From contig JAEZZA010000010.1 in NCBI GenBank assembly GCA_023442525.1, positions 62,001-126,000 of the forward strand: a stretch of 64,000 nucleotides of DNA, given 5' to 3'. The position numbers and the translations under genes are program-made. Each line of letters starts with the position of its first letter. The stretch's first letter is position 1. Origin of the DNA: Bacteroidota bacterium (GTDB lineage: Bacteria; Bacteroidota; Bacteroidia; Bacteroidales; UBA10428). A model generated the notes under the pieces. That model ran no database searches. It had not been told where the DNA came from and saw nothing but the letters and a program-made list of their open reading frames with translations. Shown piece by piece: positions 43,978 to 53,376 of the stretch.

Positions 43978-44835
43978 ATGGAAACCACAATCACCCTTTC
44001 CGGAATCAGGGACCAGTTCAGGTCGGCCCTGCAAAATCATTACTCCGCCGGAGAAATTAACCAGTTGTTCACTATTTCCACTGAGTATCTGCTAAATTAC
44101 GCCAAAATTGATACTTTTCTCAGGGCGGAGGAACCAATTTCACCCGAAATATCTGAAAAATATACAGAGATACTTACCCGCCTCTCGAATTGGGAACCGA
44201 TTCAATACATAACCGGCCAGGCCTGGTTCTATGGGCTTTCTTTTAAAGTCGACAAACGGGTTTTGATACCCAGGCAGGAAACCGAAGAACTGGTCGACTG
44301 GATTATAAAAAGCGAAGAGGGTAAAATCCAGAATACTCTTGATATAGGCACAGGAAGCGGATGTATTGCCATCGCGCTGAAAAAGAAACTTGAAGGAATG
44401 CTGGTATCGGCCTGTGATATATCCGAAGGGGCTCTTGAAGTAGCGCGTGTGAATGCCATTGCGAATAATGTTGAAGTCAGTTATTTCAGGTTTGATTTAC
44501 TAAGCGATACAACTTCTCTGCCGCTGAAATACCATACTATGGTGAGCAATCCTCCGTATGTCAGAAAAATGGAAAAGCAGTATATGATGCGCAACGTAAT
44601 CGACTATGAGCCTGCTTTAGCGCTGTTTGTCGATGATGATGATCCGCTCCTTTACTATAAACGAATCGCCCTGCTTGCCCGGAAATACCTGTTGGATGGT
44701 GGATGCCTGTACCTGGAGATCAATGAGGCATTATCTGCAGAAATTAAACGATTGCTCGAATGTACCGGTCTCTATGGTATCGAAGTAAAAAATGATATTA
44801 ATGGCAAGCCACGAATGGTGCGTGCCCGCAAATAA
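43978..44835 (+). CDS. prmC: peptide chain release factor N5-glutamine methyltransferase
   Basis: PrmC methylates the glutamine of the GGQ motif in RF1 and RF2. The SAM site is D-I-G-T-G-S-G-C-I-A-I-A-L, and the substrate-Gln motif V-S-N-P-P-Y-V lies near residue 190. A helical N-terminal domain includes R-L-S-N-W-E-P-I-Q-Y-I-T-G and the linker V-L-I-P-R-Q-E-T-E-E-L-V. The length of 285 is normal. Its substrate RF2 is encoded two genes downstream. recX follows after 6 bp. Confidence 0.97.
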   Translation: METTITLSGIRDQFRSALQNHYSAGEINQLFTISTEYLLNYAKIDTFLRAEEPISPEISEKYTEILTRLSNWEPIQYITGQAWFYGLSFKVDKRVLIPRQETEELVDWIIKSEEGKIQNTLDIGTGSGCIAIALKKKLEGMLVSACDISEGALEVARVNAIANNVEVSYFRFDLLSDTTSLPLKYHTMVSNPPYVRKMEKQYMMRNVIDYEPALALFVDDDDPLLYYKRIALLARKYLLDGGCLYLEINEALSAEIKRLLECTGLYGIEVKNDINGKPRMVRARK

Positions 44836-44841
44836 CTTATT

Positions 44842-45297
44842 ATGGATCTAAATGTAGCGTTGGATAAACTGCGCTCAATCTGCAGCAGACAGGAGAAATC
44901 TCCTTCCGACATTATCAGCCACCTCAAAAAATGGAATGTAGATCCTTCTGAACATCAGAAAATACTGACGGCTTTAACCAGGGATAAATATATTGATGAA
45001 CGTCGCTATGCATCAGCCTTTGCCAGGGACAAGGTAAGATTCGACCACTGGGGGATGGTAAAGATCAGGCTAATATTGAGACAGAAAGGAATCGACCCAA
45101 AAACGGCCGACGATGTTTTGGCTGAAATCGACAGGGACGAATACCGCTCCATGATAAAGCAGGAATTATCGAAAAAACGCAAGTCGTTAAAAGGCACTCC
45201 CTATGAGATTTGGGCTAAACTGGCAAGGTATGGCTCATCAAAGGGATTTGAAATGAAGGATATGGAGGAGTTTTTAGGGGGCGATCCTTCAATGTGA
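44842..45297 (+). CDS. recX: regulatory protein RecX
   Basis: RecX inhibits RecA filament growth. The 151-residue helical protein has the three-helix repeats typical of the family: D-K-Y-I-D-E-R-R-Y-A-S-A-F-A-R-D-K, then W-G-M-V-K-I-R-L-I-L-R-Q-K-G-I, and a C-terminal R-Y-G-S-S-K-G-F-E. It lies directly after prmC and is probably cotranscribed; recA is not in the window. Confidence 0.93.
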   Translation: MDLNVALDKLRSICSRQEKSPSDIISHLKKWNVDPSEHQKILTALTRDKYIDERRYASAFARDKVRFDHWGMVKIRLILRQKGIDPKTADDVLAEIDRDEYRSMIKQELSKKRKSLKGTPYEIWAKLARYGSSKGFEMKDMEEFLGGDPSM

Positions 45298-45363
45298 TGA
45301 GCCATTCCTGCCCCCGGAAGGTTTTTTTTCATACATTTGTCCCTCATTTTAAATCCGCAGATC

Positions 45364-46453
45364 ATGGTTACAATTGATCAGATTAAAGAGTTAACAGGTC
45401 GTTCCAGCGATCTGGGGAGGTATCTTTGACATCGACCGTAAACTTTCACTGATCAGGGAGGAAGAGGAGAAAACCCACAATCCCGACTTCTGGAACGATC
45501 CCAAAGAAGCTGAAAAAAAGCTGAAGGAGATCTCATCACTGAAAAGCTGGACAACTTCTTTTCAAAGTCTTAAGAAGGAGCTGGACGACCTGTCTGTTCT
45601 TTTCGACTTTTATAAAGAAGGTGAAGCCACTGAAGAAGAAACCGACAAGCAGTATTCGAAGGTACTGGACCTCGTGGAAAATTTGGAATTTCGAAACATG
45701 TTGCGTACCGAAGAGGATAAAATGGGAGCCATTCTCAAAATCAACTCGGGTGCGGGCGGAACCGAAAGTCAGGACTGGGCACAAATGCTCATGAGAATGT
45801 ATATCCGCTGGGGTGAACGAAACAATTATACCGTGCGTGAAGTCAGCTACCTCGAAGGTGATGATGCCGGAATAAAATCAGTTACACTTGAATTCGACGG
45901 TGAATATGCTTATGGCTATCTGAGAGCCGAAAACGGTGTGCACAGGCTGGTCAGGCTTTCTCCTTTCGATGCCAATCATAAACGGCATACTTCCTTTGCA
46001 TCGGTTTTTGTTTCACCTGTGGTAGATGATAATATCGAAATCATTATTAACCCGGCCGACCTGGAATTTGATTACTTCCGCTCAAGCGGCGCCGGGGGTC
46101 AGAATGTGAACAAGGTAGAAACCGGAGTGCGCGTAAGGCACCTGCCTACCGGCATTACGGTGGACAATACCGAAACCCGTTCGCAGTTGCAAAATAAAGA
46201 AAACGCCATGCGTATCCTTCGCTCGCATTTATACGAGATGGAACTGAGGAAACGTATGGAAAAGCAGGCCGAGATCGAAGGTAAGAAAAAGAAGATCGAA
46301 TGGGGATCGCAAATACGAAGCTATGTGCTGCATCCTTACAGGCTGGTGAAGGATCTTCGCACCGATTTTGAAACCGGAGATACCCAAAGCGTACTGGATG
46401 GAGATATTAATGGATTTATAAAGGCATATCTGATGGAATTTGCAGGAAAATAA
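45364..46453 (+). CDS. prfB: peptide chain release factor 2, made by programmed +1 frameshift
   Basis: RF2 ends translation at UGA and UAA. The first 21 codons start at the ATG at 45364 and reach an in-frame TGA (45427-45429). A +1 shift at CTT-TGA-C joins them to the frame that runs to 46453, giving about 362 residues. After the shift come D-I-D-R-K-L, a coiled-coil domain, the stop-recognition tripeptide S-P-F (in L-S-P-F-D-A-N) and G-A-G-G-Q-N-V-N, with GGQ at 244-246. An annotation starting at an internal Met (45674) would miss the first third of the protein. The gap to recX is 66 bp. Confidence 0.97.
45414..45430 (+). promoter_or_regulatory. programmed +1 frameshift site of prfB
   Basis: GGGGAGG (45414-45420) is an internal Shine-Dalgarno-like sequence three bases before CTTTGAC (45424-45430). 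This layout (SD, TAT, CTT, TGA, C) equals the known autoregulatory RF2 frameshift signal: when RF2 is scarce the ribosome slips from CTT onto TTT and continues with GAC. It is notable that the anti-SD interaction is used here in a phylum that mostly lacks SD sequences at start codons. Confidence 0.95.
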
Positions 46454-46494
46454 CCATCCCAAACAATTCCACGATTTCAAAAAATTATAAAATA

Positions 46495-47880
46495 ATGGAA
46501 TATCGAATTGAACACGACACAATGGGCGAAGTCAGGGTACCGGCCGATCGTTACTGGGGCGCCCAGACCGAGCGATCGAGGAATAATTTTCGAATTGGCC
46601 CTGAAGCAAGTATGCCCCGGGAGATTATCCATGCATTTGCTTACCTGAAAAAGGCAGCAGCCATAGCTAATGCCGAATCGGGAGTTCTGCCGGCCGACAA
46701 AAAAGACCTGATTTCCACAGTGTGCGATGAGATCCTCGAAGGTAAACTGGATAAAGAGTTTCCCCTGGTAATCTGGCAAACGGGTTCGGGAACCCAGTCG
46801 AATATGAATGTAAACGAGGTGATCGCTTACCGTGCCCATGTGCTGGCCGGAGGCAAACTCACCGATGCGAAAAAAATACTTCATCCAAATGATGATGTAA
46901 ATAAATCACAGTCGTCGAACGATACTTTCCCCACTGCAATGCACATTGCAGCTTATAAAGCGGTTGCCGAAACCACACTCCCGGGAATGAAGAAACTCAG
47001 GGACACACTGCATCAGAAAGCTCAAAGCTTTATGAATGTGGTGAAGACCGGCCGGACACACTTTATGGATGCAACACCATTGTCGCTGGGACAGGAATTT
47101 TCGGGCTACGTACAGCAGATCGATAATTCGATGAGGGCAATAAATAATGCGCTTGAAGCCGTTAAAGAACTTGCACTTGGCGGAACTGCTGTTGGCACGG
47201 GTTTAAATGCTCCTAAAGGTTACGACGTGCTGGTTGCAAAAAAAATAGCAGAACTTACCGGGTATCCCTTTATTACCGCACCGAATAAATTTGAATCGCT
47301 TGCTGCGCACGATGCAATGGTTGAATTGAGCGGCGCTCTGAAGCGGTCGGCTGTCTCACTCATGAAAATAGCCAACGATGTAAGAATGCTGAGTTCGGGC
47401 CCTCGCTGCGGAATTGGTGAGATCATCATACCTGATAATGAACCTGGTTCGTCTATCATGCCCGGAAAGGTAAATCCTACCCAACCCGAGGCTCTTACAA
47501 TGGTATGTGCACAGGTTATCGGTAACGATGTTGCCGTTTCAGTTGGTGGCATGACCGGTCATTTTGAACTGAACGTGTTTAAGCCGGTTATTGCTGCAAA
47601 TGTGCTGCAATCGGCGCGACTTCTGGGCGATGCATGTGTTTCGTTCAGCGAAAAATGTGCGGAAGGTATTGTTCCAAACTTTGAAGTAATTGAAAAGCAT
47701 GTAAAAAACTCACTCATGCTGGTGACTGCCCTCAACACGCACATCGGCTACGAGAATGCTGCCAAAATTGCCAAGAAAGCTCACAAGGAGAATAAGACTC
47801 TTAAAGAGGCTGCTATCGAACTCGGTCTGGTTACAGCCGAACAGTTTGATGAATGGGTTGACGCAAGTAAGATGATATAA
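46495..47880 (+). CDS. fumC: class II fumarate hydratase
   Basis: Fumarase interconverts fumarate and malate. The family signature G-S-S-I-M-P-G-K-V-N-P-T-Q is present near residue 320. T-G-S-G-T-Q-S-N-M-N-V-N-E-V, V-N-K-S-Q-S-S-N-D-T-F and R-T-H-F-M-D-A-T-P separate it from argininosuccinate lyase and aspartase. The length of 461 is normal. It lies upstream of the methylmalonyl-CoA mutase genes. Together they fit the reductive C4 branch, malate to fumarate to succinate and on to propionate. Confidence 0.96.
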   Translation: MEYRIEHDTMGEVRVPADRYWGAQTERSRNNFRIGPEASMPREIIHAFAYLKKAAAIANAESGVLPADKKDLISTVCDEILEGKLDKEFPLVIWQTGSGTQSNMNVNEVIAYRAHVLAGGKLTDAKKILHPNDDVNKSQSSNDTFPTAMHIAAYKAVAETTLPGMKKLRDTLHQKAQSFMNVVKTGRTHFMDATPLSLGQEFSGYVQQIDNSMRAINNALEAVKELALGGTAVGTGLNAPKGYDVLVAKKIAELTGYPFITAPNKFESLAAHDAMVELSGALKRSAVSLMKIANDVRMLSSGPRCGIGEIIIPDNEPGSSIMPGKVNPTQPEALTMVCAQVIGNDVAVSVGGMTGHFELNVFKPVIAANVLQSARLLGDACVSFSEKCAEGIVPNFEVIEKHVKNSLMLVTALNTHIGYENAAKIAKKAHKENKTLKEAAIELGLVTAEQFDEWVDASKMI

Positions 47881-47902
47881 AGACGATTTACGAAAAGTAA
47901 AA

Positions 47903-49768
47903 ATGGAAGAAAAAGAAAAACTATTTTCTGAATTTCCCCCGCTGACAGCGGCGGATTGGGAAGCCAGGATCATCAAAGATCTCGATGGTGCCGACTACAC
48001 AAAGAAGCTGGTACGTAAAACATCTGATAACATAACCATTAAGCCTTATTACACGGCCGACGACCTGTCGAAGCTTGAGTATCTTGAGCAGGTCCCGGGT
48101 TGTTTCCCTTATGTCCGTGGTGATAAGAAGGAAAATAACAAATGGGAAATCAGGCAGGATTTTAAAATTGTCGATACAGACAACGCCATTGAAAAAATCC
48201 ATCTTGCCCAATCACGTGGAGCCACGTCGGTGGGTGTCGACGTTACATCGGCAGGTGAGTTACAATATCACGATTTCAGAAAACTGATCAAATGTATTGA
48301 TCCGGAAAATACCGAACTAAATTTTATTACCAGCGATTCGGCACCGCAGATTCTCGAATACCTGCTCAAGGCACTCAATGAATTGAAGCGCGACCGCAAA
48401 ACATTCAGGGGATCGCTGGGATATGACCCGCTGGGATACCTTGCATCTACAGGAGGATTCATATATTCCGAAAGAGATGATTTCAAGAATGCATCGGAAA
48501 TGATCACCCGATCGCTTGCCGAACTACCCGGTTTGAGAGTGTTATCGGTTAACAGTAATATTTTCGGCGATTCAGGTGCTACTGCAACTCAGGAACTGGC
48601 TTATGGTTTATCCATGATTTCGGAATACATGAGCAGTTTAACCGAAATGGGAGTTTCTGCAGAAAATATTGCCGCAACCATTCAGTGGAATCTCAGTATT
48701 GGTTCGGATTATTTTATTGAAATCGCTAAAGTCCGGGCTGCCCGTATGCTTTTCTCCACACTTCTCAGTGCTTTCACAAGTGCAAAAAAACCGGTGTATA
48801 TAAACAGCATAACTTCCCGGTGGAATAAAACAGTGTATGACCCGAATGTGAACCTGCTGCGGCTTACTACCGAAGCCATGTCGGCTATACTTGGCGGATG
48901 CGATTCATTACTGGTACAGCCTTACGATGTAGTTTACAACGAACCAACGGATTTTTCGGAACGGCTTGCCCGGAACATTCAGATTATATTGAAAGAGGAA
49001 TCGTATTTCGACAAAGTGATAGATCCTGCCTCGGGTTCTTACTATATTGAATCGCTTACCGATTCGCTCATTCGGAATTCATGGGATATGTTCCTAGCCG
49101 TTGATGAAAAAGGTGGATTTATCAAAGCCTTCACCGAAGGATACATCCAGAAAGAAATCGAGTCGGTTTCAACCCGGAGGAAAGAAATGGTGGCTCAACG
49201 ACGCGAAGCACTTTTGGGAACCAATCAGTATCCGAACATGAATGAAAGCGTCACCGGATGTATCACCGATGAAAGGGCGTTTGGCAATCCGAAGGTCAAT
49301 TCATACAAAATTGCTGAGCCTGTTGTTCAGGGCAGAGCATCCGCAGAGTTTGAGAAGCTCCGGCTTGGGGTCGAACGTCAAAAAGGTAAACGTCCACGCG
49401 TATTCCTACTTACTCACGGAAATCTGGCTATGCGACTGGCCAGAGCGCAATTCTCGGCTAATTTCTTCGGATGTGCAGGTTATGAAGTAATTGACAATCT
49501 TGGTTTCAAAACTGTTGAAGAAGGTATTGACTCTGCGCTGAAAGCTGAAGCCGATATTGTGGTATTGTGCAGCAGCGATGACGAGTATTTGAATATTGCC
49601 CCGGTGGCTGCTGAACGGGCAGGGGAAAAGGCGATAATAGTTGTTGCCGGAGCTCCTGCAACCATGGAAGAATTGAAGCAAAAAGGGATCACAGAGTTTA
49701 TCCATATACGGTCAAATGTTCTGGAAACTCTCCGGTCGTTTCATAACAAACTGGGAATTGAAATTTAA
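47903..49768 (+). CDS. mutA: methylmalonyl-CoA mutase small (non-catalytic) subunit
   Basis: The 621-residue protein resembles the mutase TIM barrel (about residues 60-430, with R-A-A-R-M-L-F and P-Y-D-V-V-Y-N-E-P-T-D-F-S) and a C-terminal cobalamin-domain-like fold. It lacks the D-x-H-x-x-G cobalamin ligand: the corresponding part reads L-L-T-H-G-N-L-A. It is therefore the small subunit that partners the catalytic one. It lies 22 bp after fumC and 10 bp before the large subunit start, so the three genes probably form an operon. Confidence 0.96.
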   Translation: MEEKEKLFSEFPPLTAADWEARIIKDLDGADYTKKLVRKTSDNITIKPYYTADDLSKLEYLEQVPGCFPYVRGDKKENNKWEIRQDFKIVDTDNAIEKIHLAQSRGATSVGVDVTSAGELQYHDFRKLIKCIDPENTELNFITSDSAPQILEYLLKALNELKRDRKTFRGSLGYDPLGYLASTGGFIYSERDDFKNASEMITRSLAELPGLRVLSVNSNIFGDSGATATQELAYGLSMISEYMSSLTEMGVSAENIAATIQWNLSIGSDYFIEIAKVRAARMLFSTLLSAFTSAKKPVYINSITSRWNKTVYDPNVNLLRLTTEAMSAILGGCDSLLVQPYDVVYNEPTDFSERLARNIQIILKEESYFDKVIDPASGSYYIESLTDSLIRNSWDMFLAVDEKGGFIKAFTEGYIQKEIESVSTRRKEMVAQRREALLGTNQYPNMNESVTGCITDERAFGNPKVNSYKIAEPVVQGRASAEFEKLRLGVERQKGKRPRVFLLTHGNLAMRLARAQFSANFFGCAGYEVIDNLGFKTVEEGIDSALKAEADIVVLCSSDDEYLNIAPVAAERAGEKAIIVVAGAPATMEELKQKGITEFIHIRSNVLETLRSFHNKLGIEI

Positions 49769-49778
49769 CACGCAGATC

Positions 49779-51914
49779 ATGAAGCCTGATTATAAAAATA
49801 TTTCACCGGTAGGACTGAAACCGGAAGCATGCACTGAAAAAGGCCTCAACGAATGGCTGACCGCAGAGCATATAACTGTAAAACCAATTTTCACCAAAGC
49901 CGATCTTGAGCATTTGGAGCATTTGTCGTATGCAGCAGGGATTCCTCCTTATCTGCGCGGCCCGTATTCGACCATGTATGTAATGCGGCCCTGGACCATC
50001 AGGCAATACGCGGGATTTTCCACAGCCGAAGAGTCGAACGCATTCTACCGCCGTAATCTTGCAGCAGGACAGAAGGGATTATCAGTTGCTTTTGACCTGG
50101 CTACACACCGCGGATATGATTCCGACCACGAAAGGGTTGTAGGTGATGTGGGCAAAGCCGGCGTTGCTATTGATTCCATAGCCGACATGAAAATATTGTT
50201 CGACCAGATACCGCTGAACAAAATGTCGGTTTCCATGACAATGAATGGCGCTGTTCTCCCCGTAATGGCATTTTATATTGTTGCCGCGCTTGAGCAGGGT
50301 GCCAAACTTGAAGAATTAAGCGGCACCATACAGAACGATATTCTCAAGGAGTTTATGGTAAGGAACACTTACATATATCCTCCCGAAACTTCAATGAGGA
50401 TCATTGCAGATATTTTCAATTACACCTCCAAACACATGCCCAAATTCAACTCCATCAGTATTTCGGGCTATCACATGCAGGAGGCCGGTGCAACTGCAGA
50501 TCTGGAGCTTGCCTACACGCTTGCCGATGGACTCGAGTATCTGAGAACAGGTGTGAATGCCGGAATGGATATTGATTCCTTTGCTCCGAGGCTTTCATTT
50601 TTCTGGGCAATTGGCATGAACCATTTCATGGAAATTGCGAAAATGAGGGCGGCACGTATGCTATGGGCTAAGATAGTCAAGCAGTTTAATCCGAAGAATC
50701 CGAAATCGCTAGCACTGCGTACACATTCGCAAACTTCGGGATGGAGTCTTACCGAGCAGGATCCGTTCAATAATGTGGCCCGTACCTGTATTGAAGCAAT
50801 GGCTGCAGCCCTGGGCCATACCCAGAGTCTGCATACCAACGCTCTTGATGAGGCTATTGCGCTACCGACAGACTTTTCAGCACGAATAGCACGGAACACG
50901 CAGATATATCTTCAGGAAGAGACAGGGATCACACGTACTGTCGATCCATGGGGAGGATCATATTATGTTGAATACCTCACCAACGAAATCGCGCATAAAG
51001 CCTGGGACCTTATCCAGGAAATCGAAAGGCTGGGCGGGATGGCAAAGGCTATTGAAACCGGACTGCCAAAAATGAGGATCGAGGAAGCAGCAGCCAGGAA
51101 ACAGGCTCGTATAGATAGTAAAAAGGATATTATTGTGGGAGTGAATAAGTACCGTCTCGATAAAGAAGATCCGATTGACATTCTCGAAGTGGACAATACC
51201 GCTGTAAGAGAGGCACAGCTTAAACGGCTGAGGGAAGTCAAGGCCGGTCGCGATCAGCAGGCGGTTGATCAGGCACTGGAGCGTATAACCGATGCGGTAA
51301 AAAACAATACCGGTAATCTGCTAGAGCTTTCTGTCGAAGCTGCCAAAGTACGTGCCACGCTGGGCGAGATTTCCTATGCCATTGAAAAGGTCAGCGGCAG
51401 ATATAAGGCATTTATCCGTTCCATATCGGGTGTTTATTCATCCGAATCTGCGGGTGAGGAGAGTTATACACTTGCCCGCAACCTGTGTAAGGAATTTGCT
51501 AAAAATGAAGGCCGTCAGCCCCGGATCATGATCGCAAAAATGGGACAGGATGGGCATGATCGCGGTGCAAAAGTGGTTTCTACGGGCTATGCCGATATCG
51601 GATTTGATGTTGATATCGGTCCCCTCTTCCAGACCCCGGCTGAAGCTGCACGGCAGGCAGTGGAAAATGATGTTCACGTGCTTGGGGTTTCAAGTCTTGC
51701 CGGTGGCCATAAAACACTGGTACCCCAGGTAATTGATGAATTGCGTAAACTGGGCCGCGAGGATATTATGGTTATAGTGGGAGGGGTAATCCCCGCGCAG
51801 GATTATGATTTCCTGTATAAATCAGGTGTGGTGGGTATATTTGGTCCCGGAACATCAGTATCGGTTGCCGCCAGGAAAATATTGGAAGTTCTTTTGGATA
51901 CGTTGCATAATTAG
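49779..51914 (+). CDS. mutB: methylmalonyl-CoA mutase large (catalytic) subunit
   Basis: MutB converts succinyl-CoA and (R)-methylmalonyl-CoA into each other with adenosylcobalamin. From the ATG at 49779 it has 711 residues. The barrel includes R-G-P-Y-S-T-M-Y, F-S-I-S-G-Y-H-M-type segments (S-I-S-G-Y-H-M-Q-E-A-G-A) and R-T-H-S-Q-T-S-G-W-S. The C-terminal domain has the cobalamin motif K-M-G-Q-D-G-H-D-R-G-A-K. An upstream in-frame ATG (49716) lies inside mutA and is rejected. No methylmalonyl-CoA epimerase or meaB gene is seen next to it. Confidence 0.98.
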   Translation: MKPDYKNISPVGLKPEACTEKGLNEWLTAEHITVKPIFTKADLEHLEHLSYAAGIPPYLRGPYSTMYVMRPWTIRQYAGFSTAEESNAFYRRNLAAGQKGLSVAFDLATHRGYDSDHERVVGDVGKAGVAIDSIADMKILFDQIPLNKMSVSMTMNGAVLPVMAFYIVAALEQGAKLEELSGTIQNDILKEFMVRNTYIYPPETSMRIIADIFNYTSKHMPKFNSISISGYHMQEAGATADLELAYTLADGLEYLRTGVNAGMDIDSFAPRLSFFWAIGMNHFMEIAKMRAARMLWAKIVKQFNPKNPKSLALRTHSQTSGWSLTEQDPFNNVARTCIEAMAAALGHTQSLHTNALDEAIALPTDFSARIARNTQIYLQEETGITRTVDPWGGSYYVEYLTNEIAHKAWDLIQEIERLGGMAKAIETGLPKMRIEEAAARKQARIDSKKDIIVGVNKYRLDKEDPIDILEVDNTAVREAQLKRLREVKAGRDQQAVDQALERITDAVKNNTGNLLELSVEAAKVRATLGEISYAIEKVSGRYKAFIRSISGVYSSESAGEESYTLARNLCKEFAKNEGRQPRIMIAKMGQDGHDRGAKVVSTGYADIGFDVDIGPLFQTPAEAARQAVENDVHVLGVSSLAGGHKTLVPQVIDELRKLGREDIMVIVGGVIPAQDYDFLYKSGVVGIFGPGTSVSVAARKILEVLLDTLHN

Positions 51915-52038
51915 CGAAAAAGGCTACAGGCTGCTGACTAGTATCCAGTATCCGACTGCCCGACATTTAACTGACTGACTGCCCGACTGAACGACTAATT
52001 AGACTTATATTTATTATATTTGAATTAAATACTTCACC

Positions 52039-52500
52039 ATGGACGAACCAAAAAGCACCGCCGGACAGGGTTTGGGAATTGCAGGACTGGTTCTTGGAAT
52101 TCTCGCCATACCCCTGGGAATCATTCCCTGTACTTTTTATCTCGGAATATTGTTTGGCATAATTGGTATTGTCCTAAGCCTGGTTGCCCTTTCGCAGGCG
52201 AACCGGGGCGCAGGTCCAAAAGGACTGATCGTTGCTGCGTTGGTTTGTAGTATTGTCGGGTTCACTATTTCCTCTTTCTGGGGATTTGCAATTTCGCGGG
52301 GAGGGGCAAAAGTAATCAAGGAACTAATCCGCGAAGGTGAATTCAACAGCGACAGATGGGAGGAGATAGGCCGGGACATTGAAGGTACATTTGACGATTT
52401 TGAGTCTGACACAGTAGGTGCTCCCCGATCGGTTGTTCTGGATGAAATGACGGATTCGTTAAAAGCCCTTGAGGGTGAAGATTCCATTGACGAGTGGTAG
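52039..52500 (+). CDS. DUF4190-type small membrane protein
   Basis: A 153-residue protein with two or three membrane helices (about 12-70 and 75-100). The sequence shows G-L-G-I-A-G-L-V-L-G-I-L-A and a Gly-rich second hairpin, typical of DUF4190. The C-terminal 55 residues are acidic and soluble. The function is unknown. The next frame overlaps its 3' end. Confidence 0.7.
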   Translation: MDEPKSTAGQGLGIAGLVLGILAIPLGIIPCTFYLGILFGIIGIVLSLVALSQANRGAGPKGLIVAALVCSIVGFTISSFWGFAISRGGAKVIKELIREGEFNSDRWEEIGRDIEGTFDDFESDTVGAPRSVVLDEMTDSLKALEGEDSIDEW

Positions 52501-52885
52501 TTACCGTTTAATTAATCTCATTTTCATAGCGGTTTTACTGGCTATAGCCGGTTACTCAGCCATTTTTGGAGGCCAATATGAACATCCGGTTCCATCGGGT
52601 TCGAAATTACTAACCGGAGAAGACACTATTTCCACCGGATTGTCGCGTAGTTTTTCAGCTATCATGAAGTTGGATTTTAATAAAGCCCGGGAGTTCAATC
52701 CTTATGGTATCAGGATATTCTTGTTTATGATGATCCAATTAACCATGCGGGTAGCGGGGTTTTTTGTGGCAGTCCGCCGCCAGAAAAAAATGATAATTCT
52801 TGCAGATATCAGCATTTCTGTAATTCTTTTTGTGATATTCTTTTATCCTTTCATATCGGAATACTTTAGACTATTATTTACATAA
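52469..52885 (+). CDS. small membrane protein (DUF2752-like layout), start uncertain
   Basis: A frame of up to 138 residues with three hydrophobic segments (about 15-32, 70-95 and 105-130). Between them are P-V-P-S-G-S-K-L-L-T-G-E-D-T and G-L-S-R-S-F-S-A-I-M-K-L-D-F-N-K-A-R-E-F-N-P-Y-G. The motif C/S-x-x-x-G-L-x-R-x-x...N-P-Y-G recalls DUF2752 membrane proteins, though the usual Cys is absent. No ATG is suitably placed: the frame opens at TTG (52469) and has GTG at 52475, both within the DUF4190 gene, so translation may be coupled. Confidence 0.6.
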   Translation: MRVKIPLTSGSYRLINLIFIAVLLAIAGYSAIFGGQYEHPVPSGSKLLTGEDTISTGLSRSFSAIMKLDFNKAREFNPYGIRIFLFMMIQLTMRVAGFFVAVRRQKKMIILADISISVILFVIFFYPFISEYFRLLFT

Positions 52886-52964
52886 CATAGATTCGGCGGG
52901 GATATGGAATTTTTTATTTTGCTACCGCACTCTTCGTGGTTGCCTTTGTGCAAAATCAACTAAC

Positions 52965-53067
52965 AACTGTCAGACGCCTTGTAAGGGCTGTAGGATGAGA
53001 GGTGTCCGACGGTTTGTTGGAGTAATCACCCCGATCTTCCTGACAGGTGTTTTCCTCTCCTGTCAGG
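52965..53067. repeat. two hairpin repeats in the spacer before tRNA-Glu
   Basis: The 316-bp gap from 52886 to 53201 holds no gene. It contains a degenerate inverted repeat (52965-52978 with 53001-53014, 11 of 14 matched), whose arms resemble the hairpin at 46-78. A clean CCTGACAGG hairpin follows (53039-53047 with 53059-53067). The rest is the tRNA promoter region. Confidence 0.55.
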
Positions 53068-53154
53068 TTTGATCGGTACAGCTCAACGACTGCATGCCTG
53101 CGCGAGGGCTTTTTCAAAATCGGGTTTGGCAAAAAGACATTTTCTGCCAAATAT

Positions 53155-53185
53155 TTTGCTCTATGAAATAAAAATTTTACCTTTG
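53155..53185 (+). promoter_or_regulatory. promoter of tRNA-Glu
   Basis: TTTG (53155-53158), a 19-nt spacer and TACCTTTG (53178-53185) match the Bacteroidota consensus exactly. The -7 box ends 16 bp before the mature tRNA 5' end. Confidence 0.8.
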
Positions 53186-53201
53186 CATTCCAAATTTAGT
53201 T

Positions 53202-53273
53202 GGTCCGTTCGTCTAGGGGTTAGGACGTCAGGTTTTCATCCTGGTAACAGGGGTTCGATTCCCCTACGGACTA
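53202..53273 (+). tRNA. tRNA-Glu (anticodon TTC)
   Basis: A 72-nt cloverleaf. The acceptor stem GGTCCGT pairs with ACGGACT (one G-U pair). The anticodon loop TTTTCAT has TTC at 53235-53237, and the T arm contains GGGTTCGATTCCC. The discriminator base is A at 53273; CCA is not encoded. It stands alone with its own promoter and terminator. Confidence 0.96.
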
Positions 53274-53276
53274 CTT

Positions 53277-53306
53277 AAAAGCCCGCTTCGTAAGCGGGCT
53301 TTTTTA
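53277..53306 (+). terminator. intrinsic terminator after tRNA-Glu
   Basis: An 8-bp GC-rich stem (GCCCGCTT, 53281-53288, with AAGCGGGC at 53292-53299) is extended by AAAA/TTTT and followed by a T-run. It ends the tRNA transcript. The gap on to 53377 contains no gene. Confidence 0.85.
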
Positions 53307-53376
53307 TTTTTTATCGTAAGGAATCGAACCCTGGCCCGCGCACGGCTTACGCACGACCTGGCCCCTCCTACAGACT

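Noticed and set aside
45364..45429. prfB as a pseudogene with an early stop
   Set aside because: The TGA is part of the canonical RF2 frameshift site and the downstream frame is intact.
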